Shown: positions 52,674 through 63,400 of the stretch, in pieces
How the letters are laid out: the number at the start of each line of letters is the position of its first letter
Position numbering within the stretch: position 1 is the stretch's first letter
Assembly (NCBI GenBank): GCA_051648105.1
Contig: JBOFEN010000035.1
Location: forward strand, 1 to 64,000
Origin: UBA7332 sp051648105
GTDB lineage: Bacteria; Bacteroidota; Bacteroidia; Bacteroidales; UBA7332
DNA: 64,000 nt
Direction of reading: 5' to 3'
Notes under the pieces: generated by a model
Seen by the model: the letters and a program-made list of their open reading frames with translations, nothing else
Database searches by the model: none
Told to the model about the DNA's origin: nothing
Translations under genes and position numbers: made by a program

Positions 52674-55600
52674 TTAACTCTCGCGGGATTTCTTGCGATA
52701 TTCTGTGGGAGTCATCTCAGTATGCTGTTTGAAGACAGTGCTAAAGTATCTCTGTTGGCTGAAGCCAACTCTCTCAGAGACCTCCACAATAGGAGTTTCG
52801 CTATCTTTTAGTAGCACCATCGCCTGCTTTATTCTTAGTTCATTGATGAACTCTTTTACCCCCGTTCCTGTGATTGACTTCATCTTTGCAAAGAGAGTGG
52901 ATCGACTCATCGCCATTCTATCAGCAAGTAGCATTACGTCTAGATCGACATTGGAGATCTCTTTGTGTATAACCTCAAGGAGTTGCTTTAGGAACTCTTC
53001 GTCGGCATTACTCGTTGTGACCTCTTCAGGAAGAAGAGCAAAGCCTGTAGACTTGAACTTCTCTCGGAGTAGTTCGCGGTTTCGTAGTGTGTTGTATAAT
53101 AATGAGGTAAGTGAATCAAACTCAAATGGTTTGGCAAGGTAGGCATCTGCACCCATCTTGTATCCAAGTTCAAGGCTCTGGCTGTCAGCCCTCGCTGTGA
53201 GTAGTATCACAGGTATGTGGCTAATCTCAAGATCGCTTTTTACTTTTTTGCAAAGCTCAAGCCCATCCATCTGAGGCATCATAACGTCAGATACAATAAT
53301 GTTTGGCATATGTTCATTGATCACCTTGAGTGCCTCAACACCATTAGAGGCGCTATGTACGGTAGAGAATAGTTTCTGCATCTCGATGATGATCATCTGA
53401 CGTAGCTCCTCTTGGTCTTCAACAACAAGTATAGAGTATTTCGATAGGATATCACTCTCTATTGGAGGATACTCCTCGGGGTACAGAGTTGATATCTCTA
53501 GGCTATCTGACTTATTCTCTACTTTGGAAGAGGAGTTTGAGTCTGGGCTGAGGCTCACGGGGATCTCAATCCAGAAGGTTGCGCCTTGATCTTCATTGTT
53601 GAAGCATCCTATTTCACCCCCTTGGAGCTCTACAAGTGTTTTGCAATATGCGAGTCCTATTCCGCTGCCTCCTTTGTTGTGCTTGGCTTGGATAAAGCCT
53701 TCAAATATTTTGTTTGTTTCCTCTAGATCAATGCCTATGCCTTGATCTTCTATGGTTAGTTTGATTTTTCCATCTTTGTAGTTTGATGTCACCGTCACCG
53801 ACCCACTCTTTTTTGAGAATTTAAGTGAGTTGATAAGTATGTTTGTCAATACCTTATGTAGTTTGTCTTTGTCTATCTCTATTGATTCGATGGAGTTGTC
53901 TGCTATGAAATTTAGCTCTAATCCCTTGGCTTCAAATTCAACCTTGAAGTCGTCAATGGTTGATAGGATAAACTTATTTAACTTCAGAGTTGTACGATTG
54001 ACTATCTCTTTGTTTAGCTCAATCTTGCGCACATCTAGCACCATGTCAATGACGCTTCTCATCTGTCTTACCTGCTTAGAGATCTTGAGTAGGCTCTCTT
54101 GTAGCTTGGCTTTGTCATGCTCTTCCTCTTTGAGTAGTCGTGATAGTGGCGCGGAGATGAGTGTTAGTGGTGTTCTTAGTTCGTGGTTTACATTGATAAG
54201 AAACTTGACCTTCTCCTCAGATAGTTCACTTTGATATCTATCTAATTGCTTGCTTATCCTTAGCGCTTCTCGCCTGCGGTTTAACCACTCAAGGTAGTAG
54301 ATCAAGGAGAGCATCATAAGTAGTATCACAATTCTGAACCACCATGTTTGCCACCAGAATGGTAGAACCTTGATGGTGGAAAGAAGTATTGGTTCGCTCC
54401 ATCCGCCTCCGTAAAGTATGGACTGTACGTAGAGCTCGTATTCTCCTGGCTTTAGTTTGAAGAATGATAGTTCTGTGTTGGAGGTTGTGATCCAGTTTTT
54501 GTGTAGCCCCATTAATCTATAGCGGATATGTTTGTCCTTTAGAGGGGTGTTGTCTTTGATGTTTACATTTATCTGTGTATAGTTGTTGTATGGCGAAAGC
54601 TTGATTGGCTTTGATTTGTCTGTGAATAGATGTTTGTGTCCATCTACTGTAATGTTTGAGAGTAGAATTTTAGGAATGTAGTGACTGCTCTTTTGGGCGC
54701 TGTTGTTGATCCTTTGAAAGCCATTGACACCTCCTATATATATAATTCCATCTTTGGATGTAAGCAGGGCTTTGGAGATATATTCATTTGGCTCAACTCC
54801 GTCCGACTTATCGTAAACGGTGAATTTATCCTCGTTTAGGGAGTATTTGAATAGTTTATTGGAGGCTCCAATCCATAGGTTGCTATCACTTGTGGGCACT
54901 AGAATTGTGGCCATAGAGAATAGGTCGCTCTTGATTGTCTGTACTATTTTCCAATCTGAGTTTAGCTTTATGGTGCTTCTCTCTGAACCTATCCATATAG
55001 ATCCATCGCTATCGCAGCAAGCAGTAGTGATGTTTCCGTGTACAGAGGTGTCGTGGTTGTAGCTTCCAATAACGGAGTTTGTTGTAGGGTCTATGGTTGC
55101 GATATTTGTAGCGCTGTATAGGTATATCACTCCGTTTGAGCTTCCAGCGGATCTGAGTCCTGATGGGTGTTCATGTTTGATAGTGCTAACTTGTGGGTAA
55201 CTCTCCTTATTATATAGGTATATGCTGTCTGCTAGGATAAGTAGTGAGGACTCGGATATAGAGTGTAGATTTACGCTTACCCATCCTTTCTCAATGCGTC
55301 GGCTAACATCTCTTGGTAGTTTGAGTGGTCGAGTCGTGCCGCTCTTTTTGTTTAGTAGTCGTATTGGCTCGTGGTATATGCTGAAAAGTATCTCATCGTC
55401 CGAGAATGGGATGAGCGAGGTTATCTTGTTGCCGAATGTTGAAGGGTAGTGTTTGAATTTTTTCGTTGATGGATCAAATGAGTTTACTCCGTTGCCATCT
55501 GTGCCAATCCATATATTTCCAGCCCTATCCTCGGTGAAGGAGGTAACGGTTGGTTCGCTTAATCCATAATCTGAGTTTGAGGCAATGAAGGCAAAACTCT

Positions 55601-56600
55601 CTATGAAGTTCTGCTTAATATTGAATACTCCTCCTCTTACGGAACCTATCCAGATGTTCTTCTCTTGATCTTGATAGATGTCAGTTATTGAGCTTGCTAT
55701 TGGAGTTCCAGAGTTTATGTGGTTTATCTCAATGGGAGATAGTTGATAGGTGTCAATATCAACCATATATACACCTCCTCCGTCAGTGCCTATCCATAGT
55801 GATTTGCCATCAATAATTTCGAGGTCTAATATAATGTCGCTTGTGAGTTTTGAGTTCGATTTGTTGAAGTGGCGCAGTAGTTTTCCTTGCTTTGAATATT
55901 CATATAGTCCTTCTCCATATGAGGATAGCCATATGTTATCAAGCGAGTCAATTGTGAGTGCAGTAATGTTATTAGAGTCGTGAAAGAGTGCTGAGTCTAT
56001 TCTTCCAGAGTTTAGGTCAAGAAAGAAGGCACCGCTCCATCGGGAACCAATCAATATTGTTGAGTCGTTTAGTTGCTCAAGCTTCATGGCTTGGGGCAAG
56101 CGGGTGGTCACACCGCTGTAGTATTTAATGTCAAAAGATTGGGTTTTGTCATCTAGAGAGAGTAGTCTGTCAGAGGCGCAGAATACTATTTTATCATTCA
56201 TGATAAGAGCATTTCTAAAGAAAAGGTCGCGACTCTCTATTGGCAATTTCTCAAATGAGTTTGCCTCTCTATTGTATTTCATTACCGAAAGTGTAGTGCC
56301 AATCCAAAGGTTGTTAGCATTGTCCTCTTTGATGAATTGTATGTGATTGTCTGAGATGGATGTCGTGTCTGAAGCTGAGTGGAAGTAGTGTTCTATCAGA
56401 GATCCATTAATCCTGTTTAGCCCGTGCTGTGTGCCTACCCAAAGGTTTCCAAATGAGTCATGGCAGATGGATTTAACTGTCGATTGTGAGAGTCCATCCT
56501 TGAGAGAAATCTGCTGAAAAATATAATTGTCTTGATGATTTGCTCTAATCGTAGTTGATGTAATAATCCAGATTAAGAATATTATTTTGTATAGTCTCAT
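52674..56600 (-). CDS. Hybrid two-component system sensor/AraC regulator (HTCS)
   Basis: A 1308-residue one-protein signalling system of the PUL-regulator type. Signal/anchor (1-20); propeller repeats (about 25-640, e.g. GNLWVGTQHGLNRI, NIWIGSVRGGVFNI); Y_Y_Y domain (about 680-740); one transmembrane helix (about 755-773); HisKA with His806 in NVNHELRTPL; HATPase with NILINSLKFSKKSG and GGSGIGLAYCK; receiver with Asp1105 in VSDVMMPQMDG; AraC HTH at about 1205-1305 (VDVMLLADRMAMS..., VGFSQQRYFSTVFKQHTEMTPTEYRK). All phosphotransfer residues are present. It lies divergent from the T9SS-GH18-SusCD genes, so it probably senses a glycan product and controls them. Confidence 0.96.
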   Translation of the reverse strand: MRLYKIIFLIWIITSTTIRANHQDNYIFQQISLKDGLSQSTVKSICHDSFGNLWVGTQHGLNRINGSLIEHYFHSASDTTSISDNHIQFIKEDNANNLWIGTTLSVMKYNREANSFEKLPIESRDLFFRNALIMNDKIVFCASDRLLSLDDKTQSFDIKYYSGVTTRLPQAMKLEQLNDSTILIGSRWSGAFFLDLNSGRIDSALFHDSNNITALTIDSLDNIWLSSYGEGLYEYSKQGKLLRHFNKSNSKLTSDIILDLEIIDGKSLWIGTDGGGVYMVDIDTYQLSPIEINHINSGTPIASSITDIYQDQEKNIWIGSVRGGVFNIKQNFIESFAFIASNSDYGLSEPTVTSFTEDRAGNIWIGTDGNGVNSFDPSTKKFKHYPSTFGNKITSLIPFSDDEILFSIYHEPIRLLNKKSGTTRPLKLPRDVSRRIEKGWVSVNLHSISESSLLILADSIYLYNKESYPQVSTIKHEHPSGLRSAGSSNGVIYLYSATNIATIDPTTNSVIGSYNHDTSVHGNITTACCDSDGSIWIGSERSTIKLNSDWKIVQTIKSDLFSMATILVPTSDSNLWIGASNKLFKYSLNEDKFTVYDKSDGVEPNEYISKALLTSKDGIIYIGGVNGFQRINNSAQKSSHYIPKILLSNITVDGHKHLFTDKSKPIKLSPYNNYTQINVNIKDNTPLKDKHIRYRLMGLHKNWITTSNTELSFFKLKPGEYELYVQSILYGGGWSEPILLSTIKVLPFWWQTWWFRIVILLMMLSLIYYLEWLNRRREALRISKQLDRYQSELSEEKVKFLINVNHELRTPLTLISAPLSRLLKEEEHDKAKLQESLLKISKQVRQMRSVIDMVLDVRKIELNKEIVNRTTLKLNKFILSTIDDFKVEFEAKGLELNFIADNSIESIEIDKDKLHKVLTNILINSLKFSKKSGSVTVTSNYKDGKIKLTIEDQGIGIDLEETNKIFEGFIQAKHNKGGSGIGLAYCKTLVELQGGEIGCFNNEDQGATFWIEIPVSLSPDSNSSSKVENKSDSLEISTLYPEEYPPIESDILSKYSILVVEDQEELRQMIIIEMQKLFSTVHSASNGVEALKVINEHMPNIIVSDVMMPQMDGLELCKKVKSDLEISHIPVILLTARADSQSLELGYKMGADAYLAKPFEFDSLTSLLYNTLRNRELLREKFKSTGFALLPEEVTTSNADEEFLKQLLEVIHKEISNVDLDVMLLADRMAMSRSTLFAKMKSITGTGVKEFINELRIKQAMVLLKDSETPIVEVSERVGFSQQRYFSTVFKQHTEMTPTEYRKKSRES

Positions 56601-56635
56601 CCCGTTTTTTATAAGGTTTAGTCATAATTACATCC

Positions 56636-56643
56636 CAAAGATA
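56636..56643 (-). promoter_or_regulatory. Putative -7 element for the hybrid sensor gene
   Basis: On the minus strand it reads TATCTTTG (TAnnTTTG), 35 bases before the ATG at 56600. A -33 TTTG is not seen. Confidence 0.45.
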
Positions 56644-56736
56644 GGTATTTTTTGTCATCTTTTTGAGAGAAACCCTTTAAAAATGCGAAGCTGTATTCTT
56701 TTGCATATCTTGCTAATATAGGCTATTATAGACGAA

Positions 56737-56770
56737 TTTGAACAAAGTTAGGACGTTTCTGAACATAGCT
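56737..56770 (+). promoter_or_regulatory. Candidate operator: direct repeat upstream of the GH18-SusCD operon
   Basis: TTTGAACAAAGTT (56737-56749) and TCTGAACATAGCT (56758-56770) agree at 10 of 13 positions with a 21-base step, just upstream of the putative -7 element at 56786. AraC-type output domains of HTCS proteins typically bind direct repeats near the -35 region, so this is the likely target of the divergent regulator. Confidence 0.45.
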
Positions 56771-56785
56771 GATAAGGGTTAATCC

Positions 56786-56793
56786 TACATTTG
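56786..56793 (+). promoter_or_regulatory. Putative -7 element of the GH18-SusCD operon
   Basis: TACATTTG matches TAnnTTTG, 57 bases before the ATG at 56851. There is no good -33 box, consistent with an activator-dependent promoter. Confidence 0.5.
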
Positions 56794-56850
56794 TGGCGAG
56801 CAAAGAGCTCACCTTCTAAATCTATTTTTAAGACCTAAAACAAAATCTAA

Positions 56851-57810
56851 ATGAAGAAAAAACTTTACACACTAGCCCTTGTGGTTTCAGCACTTTTTGG
56901 TGCACAAACTATCACAGCTCAGGAAGTAGATATTACTCCTGCTAAGTTCAAATTCACAGAGATGGCTCTTGGTGCTTGCCCGGAACTTATCGAAGGTACT
57001 TACTCAGGACCTAACCCGCCAAATAGTCATGCGCCAGCAAGTACTCCGACAGGATATATTATGCAGGGAAGTGCGCCAGCTTATTTTGATGTAGCACCTG
57101 CAATCATAGCAAGTGGGATGTCAATTGTGGATGGCGGAGAGCTTGGGAATATTTTGATGTTTAAAGGTAGAAATTCTAAAGAGGAAAGAGGCGTTGCCGC
57201 TTCTGGAGCTATTGGTGGTTTTTGGAGTTTGTCTTTTTATGCTTCAAATCAACATTTGCCAAAAGGTAAGAATGTTCGTGTCTCTTTCAAAATGAAATGT
57301 GTTGCGGCTAAAGAATTTGATCCTAATGATGTAATCTCTATTACAGTATCAGGCTTTCAAGGAGCAACAATTGTTGGCGCTAGAGAAGCAATATATTTGA
57401 TGGATAAGACTTGGTATTCAGTTGAAACTGATTTTATTTGGCCAGACAACTCAGGTACACCAAGGTTTAAACTCGATATCCCAGGATGGAAATCAGATGA
57501 TCTAGCATTTTATATTTCTGATATAAGACTAATAGAAAACCCAACAGGAGATCCAAATAATGAAGAGCTTCCAAACATTAATGACACACCGACCTCAACG
57601 GAGGATGCACTTAGTGATAATATCAAGGTTATTGCTCAAAATGGAACTATCACTGTTGAGGGACATGAGAACGAAGTTATCTCAATCTACTCAATCGCAG
57701 GATCAACAGTGAAGCAAGCTCAAGAGACAGCTAACTACTATGAGACATCAATGCCTAAAGGTGTTTACTTGGTTAAAGTAGCAAACAAGACAGTTAAAGT
57801 TATTCTCTAA
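56851..57810 (+). CDS. Secreted protein with T9SS sorting domain
   Basis: A 319-residue protein: signal peptide 1-23 (TITAQE), a beta-rich middle domain (about 60-235) that resembles a carbohydrate-binding or jelly-roll module (GNILMFKGRNSKEERG..., VRVSFKMKC, FYISDIRLIEN), then a Thr/Asp/Asn-rich linker and a C-terminal Por-secretion sorting domain (about 255-319: VISIYSIAGSTVKQ ... MPKGVYLVKVANKTVKVIL). It should reach the surface via T9SS. First gene of the locus; probably a glycan-binding accessory protein. No catalytic motif was recognised. Confidence 0.75.
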   Translation: MKKKLYTLALVVSALFGAQTITAQEVDITPAKFKFTEMALGACPELIEGTYSGPNPPNSHAPASTPTGYIMQGSAPAYFDVAPAIIASGMSIVDGGELGNILMFKGRNSKEERGVAASGAIGGFWSLSFYASNQHLPKGKNVRVSFKMKCVAAKEFDPNDVISITVSGFQGATIVGAREAIYLMDKTWYSVETDFIWPDNSGTPRFKLDIPGWKSDDLAFYISDIRLIENPTGDPNNEELPNINDTPTSTEDALSDNIKVIAQNGTITVEGHENEVISIYSIAGSTVKQAQETANYYETSMPKGVYLVKVANKTVKVIL

Positions 57811-57822
57811 TATATAGTATAT

Positions 57823-57863
57823 AATAGGCGTTGTTTTGGATAGTACCATAAACAGCGCCTATT
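57823..57863 (+). terminator. Intercistronic hairpin before the GH18 gene
   Basis: 14-bp stem (57823-57836 with 57850-57863) with one G-T wobble and no T run. It may trim or stabilise the first-gene mRNA relative to the downstream genes rather than terminate. Confidence 0.5.
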
Positions 57864-57892
57864 AATATAAAACTGATACAATAGAAAAAACC

Positions 57893-60445
57893 ATGATCGG
57901 AGCCCAATGGATTAAGAAGTCGCTCATAGCAGCAACTCTATTATTAGTTTCACATAATGTTAGTGCACAAACAACAAACTACTCACTAAACCTTGATGGA
58001 AGTGGGTTTGTACAGATGAACTCTATCGAGGCATTGGATTATTCCAAGCCGTTTACGATACAGATGTTCGTTAACCTTGAGAGATGGAGCGAAGGTGCTT
58101 TACTACTCTCTCAAAAAAGTAGTGATGCAGCAATTCAGCTGCGATTAGGCCGAAGTGCCGCTGAGGGTATTGCCTTAGATATTACTAGCGGGCAATTAGA
58201 GAGCACTCTAACTTGTCCGATTTCTAATTATGAGAATGAAAAATGGTTCCAACTAACACTTACATATGACGGAGCATCTTCAAAGAGTGTGAAGTTCTAT
58301 ATAGATGGAGTGTTAGCTTCTGAGGGTATCATCTCGGGTGACAATGGACTACAAAATAGCTATTCAACCTCTACACTGAGAATTGGTGAGGGTGTTGAAG
58401 GGCGCATCGATGAGGTAAGGGTATGGAGTTCTATATTGGAGGTTGAGTCTCTATCATGGAACAATACCTTGTCTCGTTTTCAAGTAGAGAGAGAAGATTT
58501 GGCTTCATACTGGAGATTTGATCAAGACCAATGTGAAAACATCGTGGATTATAAAGGTGATAATCACGGAGTCTTTGTTAATGCTGATCGTATTGAGACA
58601 AATGACAACTCAAATCTAGTATACCGCATTGTTTCTGGCTATACTAGCTTCCCACGTATGATTGATAGAGGGCAGATTAGTCGTGATATGTATTTGATGA
58701 CTAATGACCTTATTATACTTTCTGCTCAAGTATTAAAGACAGGGCAGGTGTATATGGACTATGCAGACAACCAAGGTGTAATCACCAATGGTGAGAGACT
58801 CGCTAGCTATGAAGGTAGAGAGGGTGTGATGCACTTTAAAGGTGAGGGTGCTGGAATGCAAGTAGGTGTGGAAACTCTATATGAGAACCCATCAAAAGCT
58901 ACCTCAGCAGCAACTTTCGAGTGTTGGTTGAACTTAGATAGTTGGGTTGAAGGTGCTGCATTGCTTAGCAAGAAGGATGGGGATAATGAGATTTCTATAT
59001 ACTTAGGCAAAGAGGATGGAAGAGAGCTTATAGTAAATCTTAATGGAATTGAGTTTAAGTCTATCGGGCATCTAAATCTTAATGTATGGCAGCACGTTGC
59101 TATTAAGCTTAATCCAACAAATGGTAGACCAAATAAAAGAGTTAGATTTCAGTATGACTTAGGTTCAGATTTGGATGCTTCATCGGCTTCATCAACTGCA
59201 ACGTTCAGTGGGGTGCCACTTATGAGCACTGCTGCTACTGTTATAGGTGAGAATCTAAATGGTAAGATGGATGAGATTATGATCTGGAGGTCTGATCGTT
59301 CGGCTGCAAATGTTAGAATAGATGCAACTTCTGGTTATAGTTACCCAACAGGAGAGTGGAGTGACATCTTGCTTTGTAGCTACTGGAAATTTGATGATTC
59401 AGATAATGTTGGTCTGGACTCTCAGTCGTGGAAAGAGATGGAGAAGTATATCCGCTCACAGTATGAAGGTCACAGAGGTTACAAGATTCGTTATGGATTT
59501 ATCTCGGCTGATGGTGAGGAGTGGAAAGGAATGATTGCAAATCCTGTGACTCTAGAGCGCTTCTTGGATGATGTTGAGGTATTGATGGAGGATATGGATG
59601 GTCTTGATCTTGACTTTGAGTGGTGTTACAATGCTACAGAGTGGGCTAACTATGGTAATCTTGTTGAGCGTCTACGTGCTATCATACCACAGGAGAAGAC
59701 ATTTACTTGTTCTTTGCACGCAGTTTCATACAAATTGGATAAGAAGTATATCGACATGGTTGACTACTTTACTTTCCAAATCTATGGTCCATCGCCAGAG
59801 ATATTTGAATATGATCGCTATGTAAAGGCTTATACTGATTTTTTAAATCACGGTTATCCAAAAGAGAAGATTTTAACCTCAATAGGTGTACTTGCTACTA
59901 ATGCTTCAAAAGCAGTAATAGGGTATAAAGATATTATAGCAGCTAATCCAAGCATAGGTAAAGATATTGATCAGGTACCTCATAGTGGATCTACTTACTT
60001 CTTCAATGGTGTAAACACTGTAAAGCGTAAGATGCATCTTATTAATGAGAACAACTTCGGGGGTTCTATGTACTTTGATATGGGTAATGACGTGAATGTT
60101 AGCAACGATTATAGCTTGATCAGAGCTATGGATGAGGTTATTGCTGCAAATGTTGATAGCTTGATTACTCATGTGGATGTTGGTACTTCTATTAATCCTC
60201 CAAAGGGTGAGAGTAGAAAGGTTAAGATCTATCCAGTTCCTGCTAGAGACTATATTCAGATTGATCTTCCAAATGATGGTGTTGCTCAAGTAGTAATTTA
60301 CAATCTATTGGGTGCTCAGGCAAAGAGACTAAACGTAGAATCATCAGATAACATTATATCATTGGATGGATTAACACCTGGGGTTTACTTATTGGTGCTT
60401 AATCAGGAGGGAAACTATTATCGCGAGAAACTACAAATTCAATAA
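57893..60445 (+). CDS. LamG-LamG-GH18 glycosidase with T9SS sorting domain
   Basis: An 850-residue secreted enzyme. Signal peptide 1-25 (HNVSAQ); LamG domain 1 (about 30-195, FTIQMFVNLERW, LRIGEGVEGRIDEVRVWSS); LamG domain 2 (about 310-490, ATFECWLNLDSW, IGENLNGKMDEIMIW); GH18 domain (about 505-760) with the complete DxxDxDxE motif at 569-576 (DGLDLDFE; Glu576 is the acid) and YFTFQIYGP; C-terminal T9SS domain (about 775-850, VKIYPVPARDYIQI ... GVYLLVLNQEG). Likely an endo-beta-N-acetylglucosaminidase or chitinase displayed on the surface. Starts 82 bases after the T9SS protein gene; SusC follows 18 bases later. Confidence 0.9.
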   Translation: MIGAQWIKKSLIAATLLLVSHNVSAQTTNYSLNLDGSGFVQMNSIEALDYSKPFTIQMFVNLERWSEGALLLSQKSSDAAIQLRLGRSAAEGIALDITSGQLESTLTCPISNYENEKWFQLTLTYDGASSKSVKFYIDGVLASEGIISGDNGLQNSYSTSTLRIGEGVEGRIDEVRVWSSILEVESLSWNNTLSRFQVEREDLASYWRFDQDQCENIVDYKGDNHGVFVNADRIETNDNSNLVYRIVSGYTSFPRMIDRGQISRDMYLMTNDLIILSAQVLKTGQVYMDYADNQGVITNGERLASYEGREGVMHFKGEGAGMQVGVETLYENPSKATSAATFECWLNLDSWVEGAALLSKKDGDNEISIYLGKEDGRELIVNLNGIEFKSIGHLNLNVWQHVAIKLNPTNGRPNKRVRFQYDLGSDLDASSASSTATFSGVPLMSTAATVIGENLNGKMDEIMIWRSDRSAANVRIDATSGYSYPTGEWSDILLCSYWKFDDSDNVGLDSQSWKEMEKYIRSQYEGHRGYKIRYGFISADGEEWKGMIANPVTLERFLDDVEVLMEDMDGLDLDFEWCYNATEWANYGNLVERLRAIIPQEKTFTCSLHAVSYKLDKKYIDMVDYFTFQIYGPSPEIFEYDRYVKAYTDFLNHGYPKEKILTSIGVLATNASKAVIGYKDIIAANPSIGKDIDQVPHSGSTYFFNGVNTVKRKMHLINENNFGGSMYFDMGNDVNVSNDYSLIRAMDEVIAANVDSLITHVDVGTSINPPKGESRKVKIYPVPARDYIQIDLPNDGVAQVVIYNLLGAQAKRLNVESSDNIISLDGLTPGVYLLVLNQEGNYYREKLQIQ

Positions 60446-60463
60446 TCCTAAATTAGTGTAACT

Positions 60464-63400
60464 ATGGAATACAACTTTCTGCGCCGCCTCATGGGCTGCA
60501 TTATTCTTTTTAGCCTCTCGACGACGCTCATGTTTGCGCAGTCTAAGAGTGTTAAAGGGCGAGTTTTGGACGATCTAAAACTAGAAATGCCAGGGGTGAG
60601 CGTATTGGTTAAGGGTACAACAAATGGTACTATCACCGACATTGATGGTAACTTTACTATTAGCGTGCCAGATTCAAAAAGCGTTCTTCAATTCTCTTTC
60701 ATGGGATATACAACACAAGATGTTGTTGTTGGTTCTCAGGAGAATATCATCGTTGTCTTGAATGAGGATTCAAAGCAACTTGATGAGGTTGTGGTTGTCG
60801 GTTATGGTGAGGTAAGACGTAAGGATCTTACTGGTGCTGTTTCTCAGCTTAAGCCTAGTGAATCAGAATCTCAGTTATTCACATCTGTTGATAACCTTAT
60901 TCAAGGTAAAATAGCAGGGGTAAATATCAGCAGTAGTGGTTCGACTCCAGGTGGTGCCGTTTCTGTACAGATTCGTGGTGCTAACTCTCTTCGTGGAGAT
61001 AACCAACCACTTTACATCATTGACAACATCCCTATGCCATCAACAGCAGAGGGTGCTGGGAACTCACTTGGTGACTTCCAAGCAGCACAGAACCCATTGA
61101 CAAGTTTGAACCCTCAAGATATTGAGAGTGTAGAAGTTCTTAAGGATGCTTCTGCTACTGCTATCTATGGTGCTAGGGGTGCGAATGGTGTAATCTTGAT
61201 CACTACAAAAAAGGGTAAGAAAGGCAAAACTGTAGTTAATGCTAATGCTACTTGGTCTATTGCAAATGCAACTAGATTGCCAGAGCTTTTGAATGTTAGC
61301 GAGTATGCTACTTATCGTAACGAGCAGAATGCTGGTACTACTCCTCAGTACTACTTCTCTGGCTCAGAGGTTCGTTTTGTAACTTCGGGTGGTACTTACG
61401 ATCCTGAAAATGCTGGTACTTATCACGTTGTTAACAATGAGGATTGGATGAAACAGGTTTTCAGACAAGCTTTTTCTCATAACTATAATGTATCTATCAA
61501 TGGTGGAGGTGAGCGTACGACTTACTATTTCTCTGCTGGTTTCAAAGATATCGAAGGTCTTGTAAACAATACAGGACTAACACAAGGGGATATGCGTTTG
61601 AACCTTAACTCTAAACTAAACGACAGACTTCGTCTTAATGTTATTGTTAACGGATCTATCAAACAGAATGATATGATGTCTGGTGGTGACACAAAAGGTG
61701 GTGCTTCGGGTTCAATCCTACGTAGCGCAATCGATGCCGCTCCTCACCAACGTATTATTGATGCTAACACTCTTCCAGAGGATATGTCTACGGCATTGAG
61801 TTGGATTGAGGATTATGATGATAAGACAATCAACCAAGTCTTTAGAGCTTCTGCTACATTGAACTGGAAGATCAACAATATCTTCTCATACGAACTACGT
61901 ACTGGAGGTAACATCCGTATGGAACAACGTGATAGATGGTTCGGTCTTCAGCTATTTAGAGGTATGAATGACAATGGAGTTCTTTCTATGTCAACTATCT
62001 CATCAAATAACTACTCTGTTGAGAACCTTTTGAACTTCCGTCATAGATTCGGACGTATTTTGAATCTTTCAGGGGTTGTTGCTGCTAACTACGAAGACTA
62101 TAACTTCGTGAACAAATTGGTTACAGGTAAAGACTTTGAGAATCACTCATTGCGTACAAAGGGTATCTCTTTCGCTAATAGTGTGACTCACCCACTTCCA
62201 ATCCAGAGAGATAACCAACTTGGTTCTTACCTAGGACGTACAAACTTCTCTTTCCTTGATGGTCGTTACTTGCTTACTGCCAGCTTCCGTGCTGATGGAT
62301 CTTCTAAGTTTGCTAAAGGCAACCAGTGGGGATACTATCCATCGCTATCTACAGCTTGGCGTATCGAGGAGGAGTCTTTCATGTCTGGTGTAGACTTCCT
62401 TGATCAGTTAAAGCTTCGTGCAGGTTGGGGTATTACAGGTAACCAAGGTATTGACCCTTACGGTACTCTTTCTGGTTATGCTCGTGTACTTGATTATTCA
62501 ACTCCATCAGGAGATAGATTGATCGCACTTGGTGCATCAAGCATAGCAAACGAGAACCTTAAGTGGGAGACAACTGAGGCTTACAACGTTGGTATTGACT
62601 TTGCATTCTTCAAACAGAGACTTTCTGGTTCATTCGATGCATACCTTAAAACAACGAGAGATCTTCTTATTGATATGCCATTGCCGCCGTCAACAGGTTT
62701 CTCTACTTATACAATCAACCAAGGTTCTATTCAGAACAAAGGTTTAGAGTTCACTCTTTCTGGTCAAATCATTCAGAAGAAAGATATGAACCTTTCTATT
62801 AATGCTAACATAGGTGTAAATAGAAGTGTTGTTAAGAGTCTAGGTCTTCAGCCAAGTAAGTTTGGTAACCACACTCTTGAGGCATACCTAGGTCGTTCTA
62901 TTGGTGACTACTTCAATGCAGTAAACATTTTTGCTGTTGGGCATGTTCCAGGTGCTTTCTGGGGTTACAAAACAGATGGTATCATTCAGAACTCTGAAGA
63001 GGTTGCTGGGATGACTTATAAGAAAGGTGAAGCTACTCCAGGTAACGTTAAGTTTGTTGATATGAACGGTGACAATATCATTGACGAGCAGGATATGACT
63101 TTCATCGGTGATCCAACGCCAGCCTTTAACTATGGTTTCCAGATTGCATTTAACTATAAAGCTCTTAGTGTTTCAGCTTCGTTCAACGGTGTTTATGGAA
63201 ACGAGATCTATAATAGTAATGCCTACTACGATCAAACAGCTCGTAGAAACCATAACAACATTCGCAAAGATGTATTTGAGAATGCTTGGAGAGGTGAGGG
63301 TACTTCAAACAAATATACAAGTGCAACTTCAGCAGCACCAAACGTATCTATGGACAGATTCGTAGAGGATGGTAGCTTCTTGAGATGTGCAGATTTGACA

